DNA from: Larix sibirica
Lineage: Eukaryota; Streptophyta; Pinopsida; Pinales; Pinaceae
Assembly: GCA_004151065.3 (NCBI GenBank)
Contig: NWUY0300003625.1
Span: forward strand, 28,225-48,503
Reading direction: 5' to 3'
Length of the DNA: 20,279 nt
Under the pieces are notes generated by a model. The model ran no database searches, was not told the DNA's origin, and saw only the letters and a list, made by a program, of their open reading frames with translations. Below, in pieces: positions 10,490 to 20,241 of this stretch. Numbering within the stretch: the first letter of the stretch is position 1; each line of letters begins with the position of its first letter. Made by a program: the position numbers and the translations under genes.

Positions 10490-11770
10490 TTGTTTTTTCA
10501 AAACTAAAAAATTGTAACTTGTTATTCATAAAGAATCAAAGTTACATAGTGTACCCAACTTATCATCATGCATTCTCAATGCAAAAAGACTAACGGGTCT
10601 TCTCTACTTTCCTACATCATTACATATCAAATAAAACTATCTCATAGGAAAGGTGATAGTACTAAGTCATCTTGTTTTAGAAGACAACAGATCCAACAAA
10701 AAACTGTGAAACATTCCAAAATAGAAAACAAAAATAGATCCAGAATCTACGATCTGGTCTTCAATAATTTCTTCAAATTGTAGGAAGTCATCCATAGCCC
10801 CAATAGCTTTCTTGGAAAGTATTAGTCCTGCCATTCAATTCCCGATAAATATGAGCAAAGGAAATATTGGAGAAGCAATGGAACAACTCACAAGTGTTTG
10901 CAACCCATTTTTCAAGCTTGATAACCTGAAGAGATGAGGCTTCAAATGCCCAATCGACAACTACCCTCGAATCACCCATGATTTTGATATTAAGAATACC
11001 TATTTTGTGTGAGAACCATAAAATCCCCCAAAGGGTAAGAAGTTCAACCTTAGTGTTTGAACCATTTCCAACACCCATCCACATATTCACTTGATGATCC
11101 TTTTTTATCCTTAAGACCATACCATCTCCACAAAAGTCTTCCTTCTGAGCACCATCAATAATACCAATAGACATATCATCCTCCACATATGGCATCTTTA
11201 GAACCCTGATTTTCTTCTCAGTCTTCTATTTAAAATAATCATGATAGGAGTTGATGACTTTAGAGCTATTATGGAATCTGGAAGGATTAATATCATAAAA
11301 GATATACCTATTCCTAGCTTTCCAAACTTTCCAAATTGTAAAGAGGGGGAGCTCCTTGAACTTGACATGAGTGAAACCAATTAAATAGACAATCCTGAAA
11401 GTCAGATACAACCCATACATCCTATAACTATAAAAGACTTCGAAGATTTGACCAAATATATCTAAAAAAATGGCACTTAATAAATATATGAGAAACAAAT
11501 TTCAAATCTATCTTGCATAAGCGACAAATTCTTAGACCGATAAATCCTCTCTTAAGTAAATTGTCCCAAGTGAAAATTTTATTCTCAAAACAAAGTCAAA
11601 GAAAACATCTATCTTTAAGTGGAATACTCAATTTCCAAATCCACTTTGACCACAACCTCGGAGTGAAAGAAATCTGGTTATATCACCTAATAAGCCTTTT
11701 TAAGCCTTTTTAGCAGTGAGAACTCCATTTGCCCCTTTCGAATCCTACAAATTTACAATTGTTAAATAAA
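10490..11770 (-). mobile_element. 5'-truncated LINE retrotransposon, 3' end only
   Basis: The minus strand carries the last part of a LINE ORF2 (zinc-binding domain, linker and RNase H, see 10667-11695). It is followed by about 180 bp of untranslated sequence that ends in an A-rich tract (GTTTTGAAAAAAC, about 10493-10505). The endonuclease and reverse transcriptase are absent, as expected of 5'-truncated LINE insertions. I could not identify target-site duplications, so both boundaries are approximate. Confidence 0.65.
10667..11695 (-). pseudogene. LINE ORF2 C-terminus: zf-RVT zinc domain plus RNase H, frameshifted
   Basis: From the upstream end the strand reads LWSKWIWKLSIPLKDRCF, then a zinc-binding RVT motif with all ligands present (CRLC ... 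SHIFIKC, a CX2C/HX4C pattern). Next comes the linker word FTIWKVWKARNRYIF and then RNase H in an uninterrupted 135-codon frame (11195-10788). That domain shows DGA, the glutamate of KVELLTLWG, and GDSRVVV. The last catalytic aspartate, expected in a NxEADSLSK-type motif, reads NGRTNTF, so it appears changed to asparagine. After a frameshift the tail continues KAIGAMDDFLQF to a TGA at 10669-10667. At least two frameshifts and several stops in the zinc region make it a pseudogene. In a live element this protein would couple reverse transcription with RNA removal. Confidence 0.75.
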
Positions 11771-11845
11771 CACTACGATATTTATTTTTTTCCATATGAA
11801 AAACAAGAACGATATTCTAATCAACTTGTTGGTAATTTTGCCAAT

Positions 11846-11971
11846 TACATAATATAATAGTGACATGTAAAAGCGAGAGAATCTAATTGAGAAAAATCGG
11901 GGGAACAATTATACATAATATAATAGTGACATGTAAATGCCAGAGAATCTAATCGAGAAAAATCAGGTGAA
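11846..11971. repeat. 66-bp direct duplication
   Basis: TACATAATATAATAGTGACA... through GAGAATCTAAT(T/C)GAGAAAAATC occurs at 11846-11911 and again from 11912 to about 11971 with a handful of substitutions. Confidence 0.9.
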
Positions 11972-12869
11972 CGGTGTATTATGTATAAATAGCATTGTGC
12001 ACATTCTCTTATAGGCACCTATTTCCTTAGGGCATGCCATTTCGTTATGGGTATTTAATAAAGGCAAAACAACTTAAACATTTAAAATGGAGACTCTCTT
12101 TGAAAAGTCAAGAAAAGTAAGTTTAATGTCTCAATCTTTGTAGACAAGACAAGAAGGTGAGATGTTAAAATATAAGTTGTGCTTTTTTTCTTTTGCTTTG
12201 CATGAAAAGTCTTTATAGATAACTCTTTTTCTTAATAAAGTAGAAATTATATGATTCTTTATCAGTGTTCCTAGCTAATAGAAAACATCTTTCATATAAT
12301 TGGTTTAATAATTTTATTTAATTTATAATTTATTATATATTAAAATTTAATTAATAAAGTTTAGAAGTTAGTTTAATTAGTTAGCATTATATTATACTAG
12401 TTTTTTTTTTGTTAAAGTTTGAGATTATATTAAACTAAAAAAGAAAAGAAAAAATTGTATATTTCAAAGCAATTTTTTGCATGATGAGTTCATATATCAT
12501 GATCAGAGCAGATGACCCAAAATTAGAGCCAACATAGAATCATGTCTGAACCATCTAAGCCTAGTTGAGTTTGAGAGTCAAACCTGAATATGGCAACTAA
12601 ATAAGCATAAGGACCCCCCATAGGTCGAGGGTTTATGGCCTACAAAAGTGAAATTGAGAGACAATGTAAAACCAGAAGACAAAACTGAAACAAGACAGTC
12701 CTGAGACTAGTCTTCATCAGAAATTCTAACTTAGGATGGGACAACACCTGGGCCTTCCTTTTTAGCAGCACGCCCAACAACATCTAGGAAACGACAAAAC
12801 ACAAGCTACGCGGCCGAAGGTCAGGATGGAGGTGGCTTTCTAAAGCTCTTCCACGTGCTCTCTCGAGCC
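11972..12869. other. Non-coding stretch, AT-rich then mixed
   Basis: From 11972 to about 12480 the DNA is very AT-rich with no frame of note. From about 12490 composition shifts toward that of the minus-strand relic that follows. It may be that element's 3' untranslated part, since on the minus strand it lies directly downstream. Confidence 0.4.
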
Positions 12870-13720
12870 AAAGCATCTAGTTTTCCATTAACATGCTCAT
12901 CTGCGATAACCTGATTGCAGGAAAGATGACGCATACCCTCTTCCAAACTACCCAAGCAGGCTGCAACCGAGGGATCCCACATTTCTTCCTAATGGTCCAA
13001 TACATTCCCAGGGTTTTGGTATGCCTTGTCTCACAGGTTCTGGAGGAGCCAGAATCTTCGACCAAACCCCGAAGTCATCCCTAAGCTTTTGTGCATTGGG
13101 GTGTTGCTTCTCCCTACGAATCCTCTTCTACATTCGCTTCATTCGTTCACGATCCCGATGACTAACCATAACTTCGAAGAAACCTTTCACGTTCTCCATC
13201 TCCTTGAGTGTTGGCACCACGTGAGAGCACATAGGGCCATTTGTAGTCTTGCGCATGGTGGTCTTGGTGTGAACCACACTGAAACCTCCAATGCCGGGAG
13301 ACCAGGCCAAGGGTCTCCGCTTACCGATGAGATAAAATTATACAGCTTCACAGGAAAGATCTCCCTCCAGGAATGGAAAAGGTAGCTGAACTCAATAGCA
13401 TTGACACGAAGATGGTGCTGACAGTGGATTCTCTCATGAAGAGGGCTCATCACCTCACAAAATCCCATCCCATCATAGTTGAAACTATCACGAAGAGCCA
13501 TGAAATCTCACACAAGTGAGTATGCAAGGATCTATACCCAAAACCCCTTCACAAGTTGAAGATCATACGCTTCCCGGATATGGTTCATTATAACCGAGCC
13601 AATTGCATAAATGCCTAGAAGGTGGGTACTTCCATTTTCCAACCCACACTTCCAATCACACCCATCGTCATTCCAGGTGCCCATGATCCCTACACGTGTT
13701 ATCAATGTGATGGCACTCGT
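12870..13720 (-). pseudogene. Decayed coding relic of unknown, probably retrotransposon, origin
   Basis: Minus-strand translation is protein-like but hops frames. A stretch near 13500-13320 reads MALRDSFNYDGMGFCEVMSP and then VNAIEFSYLFHSWREIFPVK. Another at 13065-12877 reads KTLGMYWTIRKKCGIPRLQP. A third around 12900 reads NGKLDALAREHVEEL. Base composition is richer in G and C than its surroundings, which also suggests former coding DNA. I do not recognise a domain. Its strand, composition and a similar charged helical end resemble the minus-strand frame at 15790-16710, so it may belong to the same family, possibly a gag-like protein. That link is inference. Confidence 0.35.
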
Positions 13721-13896
13721 TGTGAGGGTATTTGACTAGTTTTTTGTTATTAAATATTAAGTTTGATTATTTCGTTGTTTGAGGTAGTAATTTGTGTCAA
13801 TCAAATTATTATAAATTCTATTTATGAATGTAAGGAAACATCCTTTAGATTATATATAGGAAATGGGATGCTAGGAGTCGGGTATCTTTAGCCCTT

Positions 13897-14250
13897 GAGA
13901 TAAAAAGAAATTGAGTTTATAGGGGGACTAGGGATGACATCGACTAACAAGCGAAAGACTCTTGCAATGTTTTAGAGACTCGCGTTCTTAAAGGAGCAAG
14001 GAGTGTCCCAAGCGATAGTAATTGGAGACTCGCCTATCATCATTCAATCTCTCTCACAAAAAAATTCCAACGCAAAACCTCAAGCTCTCTAACATCATCC
14101 AAAGGAGTATTTGTTTGAGTCAACGCTTTGAGGATATATCATTTTTTCTAGTATTGAGAACCCAAAATATTCAGGTAGATGCCCAAGTCAATTCAAGCAT
14201 GTAATTGGAAGAAGGTGCCATCAAATTAAATGGGAGGCGTCGAACTAGTG
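13897..14250 (+). pseudogene. RNase H (RVT_3-like) relic of a LINE-type retrotransposon
   Basis: The plus strand reads EFIGGLGMTSTNKRKTLAMF, a stop, then RLAFLKEQGVSQAIVIGDSP, where the GDS aspartate is intact. After a frameshift it reads IIQRSICLSQRFEDISFFLVLRTQNIQVDAQVN, where the last catalytic aspartate is intact, then LEEGAIKLNGRRRTSAPLP. The glutamate expected after the TST(N)N motif appears changed to lysine. The order and spacing match plant LINE RNase H domains and the relic at 7822. No reverse transcriptase precedes it, so it is a short truncated scrap. Confidence 0.7.
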
Positions 14251-15719
14251 CCCCCTTCCATGACTTGATCAACATTTATGGAGATAGAGTCAAGCCAAGA
14301 CAAGTGTCACGCCATGTATCATGAACTTGATAGAGAATTAAGGACGCAACTCACACCACCCTGTATTGATCCTTATGAGTTCAATTTTTATGGATCGTAT
14401 TGGCGATGGGTTGGCAAGCAAATGTGGATTAAATGTGTTGAAGCACTTGAGGCTCCATTTCAATAATGCACAAGACCCTACCCCTGGGCTTCCTTTTAGA
14501 GCTTGGATGCAAAGTGGAGGGCATCTAATTTTTGCAGGTCAATTTGGTTTTGGGAATCATGTTATTGTATCCCCTGTACTTAGGTCTCCATAATCCTTGG
14601 AAGTTGTAGGGCATTGCAATTGTAGGAATAATTGTTGTGTCCTGTGTGACCTTTGGGAAGTCCAACAAAGATTCCAAAGGTGTGAGAAGGAGGTGGTGAG
14701 GTGAGGGTAGTGTGGCAAATGTTGACATGAGGTAGATCCATTGGCAAGAAGAAAGTGACAAGAAGCAAATGGTAAACAACAAAGCTTGAGACAATTGTGC
14801 AATGGAAATGACAATGCAATTGCTTGAAGTGAGGGAGACATCTGAGATGGAATTCTCAACATACATGTCTATTTCACATTAGCACTATATGGAACTAAAC
14901 TCTAATATAGGAGCTCGCTCTGCTTTGGTCAACAAAATTGTGCCTTGCTTGCAAATTCCTCCAAAAGGGTTTGCTCTCGCTCCCCCAAGCCCTCAATATC
15001 AACGGGGAAGCCTTCCGTAACCAAGTGCTCTAAGTTTGTTTTGAAGAGGAATGTGTTGTGCATTCTCCACAAGCGATGTAGGGTTTATTTAAAACTTGTA
15101 TGTATATGTAGCATGTTGAAGCTTAGGCAAATCTAATGAGGCTAAGCATGGATTTTCAAATAAGACCAAATTAACATAACTTTAAAATTTTCCTCTTCTA
15201 TTTAGTAGTAACATTTTGTCATATAATCATTTGATTTTATGATTGGTAAGACATTACATCTACCAAATTTTATTTTATTAATTTAAATTAAAATCAATTC
15301 CAAAAAATTAGATACATTTTTATAAAAAAAAATTTACGGAAACGGTTAAATAGCTTTGATTAAAATATAGGAGGCAAAAATTACATAGTGGAGAAGACGG
15401 ATTGCTCCCATAACAGAGTAGCATCCATCACTCCTAGTTCATCTTTTACAAGTTCATAACTGATATGATACCTTCCAGTTCTATGAAAGCTGTAGCACCT
15501 AACGACCTGCCTAAGAAGTTTAACACAGAAGAAAAACATAACTACTAAGTTGGCTTATACAAAAACTGTAGAGTGGAGCTTTCTACAAGAGTACCAAACC
15601 TACAAGACCTCCCAACCTGAGAAATACAATGAAACAGAGCAGAAAAACATATAGACTTATGGAAACGCATGCCAAAACCAAAAAAGCATAAGGGCCAATC
15701 GTCAACAGTTAAGGAAGTC
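14251..15719. other. Unassigned stretch
   Basis: No gene recognised. A plus-strand frame at 14278-14466 (MEIESSQDKCHAMYHELDRE...) and a minus-strand reading around 15057-14935 (TEGFPVDIEGLGEREQTLLE) have protein-like composition but no family I can name. From about 15150 to 15360 the DNA is AT-rich. From 15370 to 15719 it may be the 3' untranslated part of the minus-strand coiled-coil element, because it continues that element's composition without a clear break. Confidence 0.35.
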
Positions 15720-16711
15720 ATGTGTTCATGACTGCTCCAACGGACTCTGTTGTCCCATTCTTGTCTGCACTGAGGTCCACATAGTTCCCTACGTGAGCCA
15801 TGTACTACTTCAATTTATCCATCTTTCTTCCAAGAGCCGCCATTTCACTGCTAGTGGCACCAATTTTGAGAGCTTTGTGAGGGTAGCAAAGATCGAGGGT
15901 CTCCTCTAAATGCTCAATCTTTTTGGAAACCTTACTGTTCTGAGTCTTGACCTCAGAATTAGTTGTTTGTGCCAAAGAATAAAACCTGGTCAAGACCTTC
16001 TTAAACTCCAGATTTTCGTTGCGTATCAGGCGAACCTGAGTCTCGAGCTCCAGCATACGATTCTGCATATCCATCTCATGATTCATATGACCATGTCTCA
16101 TGTCCAAACCCTGACCATGCTCAACGTGCATGCGGCAGGAGTCAAGCCCAGAATTGTGAGAAACCTATTCACCCAAAGCATCGTCAACCAGCGGGATATC
16201 CCAGCTGTCGGTATCATGCGGGTTTCCAATGGCCTTATTGCATTGTAAACACTTCAAATAAACACCAGACCCTTCTTGTGGGCGTCCAACCATGTGATGC
16301 TCCATATTCAACATAATCAACGTAGAGATAAGGCCAAAACAATTCCAGACAGTGAGATAACGTAAATCGGCGAGGACCAACACAGAAATGAGGGCACACC
16401 AAATCCAAACATAGAGGGAACAAAAACCGACGAGGATACAAACATGCTCCATCCCATATGTTCTTAAAACATTCCAAGGGCATCGCATGCCAGCCAACTG
16501 GCAAACCGGCATGCGACCATTAATGCTGGAGTGATAGGAAATCCAACAAGAATCAAGGTGGCCATCGGAAATCTTGGTTGGAATTTCAAAAACCAAAATT
16601 TTTCCAAACCTATAGTTTGTAACAAAATTAAAATGAAGTCTCCTTATTGCAAAATGAGATGTCATGACATAAAGAAGAGACCTGAGACTAGGGGATCCAA
16701 ATATTTTCATA
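15720..16711 (-). pseudogene. Coiled-coil reading frame of unknown, probably transposon, origin
   Basis: The minus strand has a 195-codon frame (16752-16165) ending GVYLKCLQCNKAIGNPHDTD...DDALGE, then a stop and a short gap. A 108-codon frame (16131-15805) continues in the same phase. The second frame is highly charged, with leucines at heptad-like spacing (MLELETQVRLIRNENLEFKK, then KIEHLEETLDL), so a coiled coil of roughly 70 residues is likely. One CXXC (CLQC) precedes it. The upstream half also shows coherent words in a second frame (MPVGWHAMPLECFKN), suggesting a frameshift. No enzymatic domain is recognisable. A gag-like or ORF1-like structural protein of a retroelement would fit the coiled coil, but this is inference. 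Confidence 0.4.
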
Positions 16712-16981
16712 ATTTTCATTGTCACGGACCAGAAAGCCACAGGGGAGCCCAACGCCTTTGTTTGCCATGGAATCTGCTAGCCCATTGAGGTCTCTCAAGG
16801 CATGAAAGAAGGTAACATCATTGAATTCTTTACTGAGACTGCTTAGAAGATGGTGCATCTTGTTGGAGGGGTTCTTCCTGCTGTGATGATGTTCCTAGCT
16901 GCTCTAATGACGATTAGACGAGTCTCCAATGACCGTCAAGTTCTCAATGCCCAGGCCTATAGCTATCTCCAAGCCTTTGAT
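16712..16981 (-). pseudogene. RNase H relic cut off at an N
   Basis: Reading the minus strand from 16981 gives KGLEIAIGLGIENLTVIGDSS, which carries the GDS aspartate. Two stops follow, then MHHLLSSLSKEFNDVTFFHA, ALRDLNGLADSMANKGVGLP with the final aspartate in LADSMAN, and CGFLVRDNE. This is the C-terminal two thirds of a retrotransposon RNase H; the first two acidic residues lie beyond 16982. There the sequence has a single N and changes abruptly to a plus-strand LINE. The domain is of the same broad RVT_3 type as those at 7822 and 13897 but a different subfamily. Confidence 0.7.
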
Positions 16982-16982
16982 N

Positions 16983-19160
16983 CAACATTATCGAATTCTT
17001 GGTTTTTCCCGGGGATCTTTCCCCTCAAAATATCTGGGGGTTCCGCTGGCTGAGGGGACTATTCGCAGGGTCTCCTGGCAGGATTTATTGGACAAGATTA
17101 AGAAGTAAATTGGCTAGTTGGACTCTTCCCCTTAAACCTTCCCAGTCGTCTGGTTTTAGTCAAATCTGTCCTCCAGGCTATGCCGGTCTACTGTTTTCAA
17201 TGCTCTTCCCCCAAGTCCATTCTTAAAGAGATCTGGGGCATTCAGAGAAATTTTCTCTGGGGTGGCAGGGAATCCAAGGCAAAGTTTGTGTTGGTGGGTG
17301 GGACAACATTTGTAAACCCAAGACTAAAGGGGGTCTGGGTCTCAGGGACCCCGAGGTTCTGAGTGGGATTTATGGAGCGAAAATCTGGTGGAAATGGTGC
17401 ACTCACAATTCTGAACCATGGGCTCGCTTGTGGCATATTAAATATGCCAGGGATCGAGAGCTGGGACATTGATCAGATTCAATGAAGTAAACATGGTTCT
17501 CACATCTGGCTTAAAGCTTTCTCCGGGCGCAACTTGTTCAAAACCATTGTTTTTGGGAGGTTCATGATGGGGAAGGGAAATTTCTGGGATGACTCTTGGA
17601 ACCAGTTACCCAAACTCAGGGATGATCCTAGGTGGCAGGCGATCAGGGATAGAGGAGTGGCTGAGGGAAAAACCAAAGTTTGTCACTATTGGGAGCCTCC
17701 TGATCAGGATGGATATAGGAATTGGTTTAATCTCGGTGGCTGGGAGGATCTCACCTCGGCTGAGAATCGTCACAGTTTTGAGACCACCTTGCAGGAAAGG
17801 TTTATCAGGATCAACAATTCCCCTGACAGGCTTCGGTGGGGATCTTCTCAGAGAGGCACTTTCAGTATTAAAGAAGCTTATGCTTACCATATTGAGGATG
17901 ATGAATAGAGGAGGATAAGATGTGGGGGAAAAATTTGGGGGATGAATAGGTGGCCCAAAATTGGGATCTTTTGCTGGTTAGTGATATGGAAAAGAATCCT
18001 GACTAGTGAAAATCTGAGGAAGCGAGGAATCCTTGGCCCATCGGTTGCCCTCTTTGCTTCAACTGGAGGAAACCATTGGCCATCTCTTGGATTCTTTGCT
18101 CCTTCTCTTCTTTTCTGTGGGACGAGGTGCATAATTTTCAGGCGAAGTAACAGGATCAGAGGGAAACCAGACCAATCCTTAAAATCCTGGGACCTTAAAG
18201 CATTCTCGAATCCCATCATTGGTTCTCTCTGGATGATGTTTCCGGGTATGGTCATGTGGACGTTATGGAAAGAGAGGAATGGACGTATCTTTCGGGACAA
18301 ACATCACCGGAAGAGGAGGTTTGGACGAAGCTAGGTCAGGAACATGAAGGAGACTATCAGAAGTGCCCAGTGGGATGATAAGGATAAAGACTTATCACCG
18401 GAGAGTTGCGGATTGCTGCCAGCTGGGGTATTGATGGTCATGACCTTGGAGGGGCTTAGGAGAAAAGAGAAATTGTGTCGTCCGGTTATTCCGACTCCAT
18501 TGGTCCCTTCCCCCCTCTTCTGGTTTCAAAATCAATTTTGATGGTGCGCTCCCGGTAATCCTGGGTCTGCTGGTTTTGGGGGGGTTTCGGGATTCATCGG
18601 GTGTTATTCTGAAGGTTTTTTTCGGTTCCATTGGCCACGATTCTAATAACTCTGTCGAGCTGGAAGGACTCATACAGGGTGTCAAGTGGTGATTGCGAAG
18701 CATGGCTTCCGGATTTTGGAAGGAGACTCGCTGATCATTGTCCAAATGGCCAAAAAAACTTCTATGCGGCCAATCTCCGGAGAAGGTGTCATCCATCTGG
18801 CGCCTTCTGGACCGTCTGGACTTCCTCCGGGTGCTTCTTGCCAATCAGCCGGCTTTGTCCTTTGCCCACGTCAAACGTGAGGCCAACAAGGTGGCTGATC
18901 TCCTGTGAATAATGGTGTGGAGGCTGGTAGGGCCCTTGTGAGTGGCACGTTGGCAGACTTCAGGCAAGAACCTTGGTTCCAGAATTGCAGTCCACCTGGC
19001 GGAGGCTGACTGGCTGATTGTAGACAGGTGGCCTGTGGATCCCAACGAACCGAGGTGGTGATAGCAGGTGGCCGAGACAGTTATGAGGGATGCACCGTGT
19101 CCAAGGTCAATCATGAGTGATCTGACACTTGCTTCATCTCGAGCTATGATGCAGGCATAA
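16983..19160 (+). mobile_element. LINE ORF2 fragment: late reverse transcriptase, zinc domain, RNase H and tail
   Basis: The plus strand follows a plant LINE ORF2 across many frameshifts. First comes the end of the reverse transcriptase (FPLK-LGVPLAEGTIRRVSWQ), then VLQAMPVYCFQCSSPKSILK, NFLWGGRESKAKF and KGGLGLRDPEVLSGIYGAKI. The thumb/linker region gives KGNFWDDSW and GTFSIKEAYAY. Next are PKIGIFCWLVIWKRILTSEN and CPLC of the zf-RVT domain (18046-18057), and LWKERNGRIFRD. RNase H follows with FDGA (about 18536), NNSVELEGLIQGVKW, RILEGDSLIIVQMAKK and REANKVADLL, so all four acidic residues are recognisable. The C-terminal tail ends ...AEADWLIVDRWPVDPNE...MMQA with TAA at 19158-19160. The endonuclease and RT active site are absent; the fragment starts at the N at 16982. 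Frequent stops show it is dead. Confidence 0.82.
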
Positions 19161-19289
19161 GAAGGTACAACCCGAAGCAAAGGAAATCCGGGGAATAGAT
19201 TTGTACAGCTTTCTCTGTACTTTCTTTGCAGTTTCGTCATTCTTCTTCGTGGGATGCTCAGCCCCTGTTCATTGCCCGTATTCTGTGAC
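19161..19289 (+). other. LINE 3' untranslated sequence and element junction
   Basis: After the ORF2 stop the DNA becomes T-rich (TTTCTCTGTACTTTCTTTGC...) and then passes, without a clear poly-A tail, into sequence that reads as a LINE ORF1. I could not find a target-site duplication. The true boundary is somewhere between about 19230 and 19330. Confidence 0.45.
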
Positions 19290-20241
19290 GCAAGCTCATA
19301 ATCCGCAGTTACTCCCATAATGTCGCTCAGGATTTTAAATTTGGATGGCCTTCCCTGTATGTTCACCAATTTTCATTCTTCCTCGGTAGTTTGCANTGCA
19401 GGCCATTGGAAATTCCCTTGGGGAATTTGTCAAAGTTGCGGAACAGACGAAATTGCAAAGGTATACTTCATGTGCCCATATATGTGTGTTTATATGGATC
19501 TATCTAAGGAGATCCCAGAGGCTATCAGCCTAAACTAGGAGGATGAAGAATGGATCTAGCCGCTTGATTTATGAGCAGCTTCCATTCCGCTACCGTCTTT
19601 GCTATGAATATGGCAACTTTAGCAAAAATTTCCCTCAGTCTGATCGGGAGAAACCCTCATCTCGTTCAGATACTGACGGTAAGAGGACAAGGAAGGGCTC
19701 ACCCAGGTCCGAATCCGCAAAAGAATAGATCTGTTGATCAATCTTGAAAAGGAAAGGAAAATATTGATAATGGGTCCACCAGCAAAAATTCGTTCCAGAT
19801 TTTGGAGGAGGTCGGTGAGGAGGGTGAGGGAAGAAAGGGCAAAAAAGAACCCTTGCAAATGAGTAAGGATGAAGTTATGGAAAACCAGAGCCAGGATCAA
19901 ATCTTGGAAGATCAACAAGTAGCGATGGAAGAAGACGACGAGGAAGAATTAGATCTGGACGCGCTCGAGAAGGAATGTGAAAAGAGGGGTAAGGGTTATG
20001 TTACCATAAGACAGGTGGAGACCCAGGGGACGCGATCATCAAATCAAAGGCTAGTAAGAAGCTGGGTATCATGGCCGACCCTCAGTCGGGGAACAAATGG
20101 AAATCTCCAATAGAGGACCTGAAGTGCGGAAGGAAATCCAACAAATAGACAATAGCAGAAATTGGTGTAAAAATTATTGAGTCCGGCTAGTACCCGACGA
20201 TCAAGGTTTCCTTTTCTGAAGTTAACAAAGTTGCTCAATGA
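19290..20241 (+). pseudogene. LINE ORF1 (DUF4283-like, zinc knuckle, acidic tail), degraded
   Basis: Plus-strand pieces spell a plant LINE ORF1, the RNA-binding protein of the element. A DUF4283-like part reads SQDFKFGWPSLYVHQF, AIGNSLGEFVKVAEQTKLQR and YMDLSKEIPEAISLN. DYEQLPFRYRLCYEYGNFSK follows where a CX2CX4HX4C knuckle is expected; three of the four ligands are lost (to Y, N and F) and only one cysteine remains. A basic linker (SSRSDTDGKRTRKGSPRSES) leads to an acidic segment (MEEDDEEELDLDALEKE), and the frame ends LGIMADPQSGNKWKSPIEDL...EVNKVAQ with TGA at 20239-20241. Several TAG stops stand where CAG or TGG would be expected, and there are small insertions (near 19490 and 19570). The N at 19396 lies inside it. 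It follows an ORF2 rather than preceding one, so it belongs to a second element, in head-to-tail order. Confidence 0.75.

Noticed and set aside
17884-18300. 138-codon minus-strand frame
   Set aside because: It is antisense to the zf-RVT part of LINE ORF2, where the plus strand gives SENLRKRG, CPLC and LWKERNGRIFRD.
18395-19369. Long minus-strand frames at 18844-18395 and 19369-18845
   Set aside because: They are antisense to the LINE ORF2 RNase H and C-terminal tail, whose plus-strand translation matches a known domain order. They are shadows in G/C-richer DNA.
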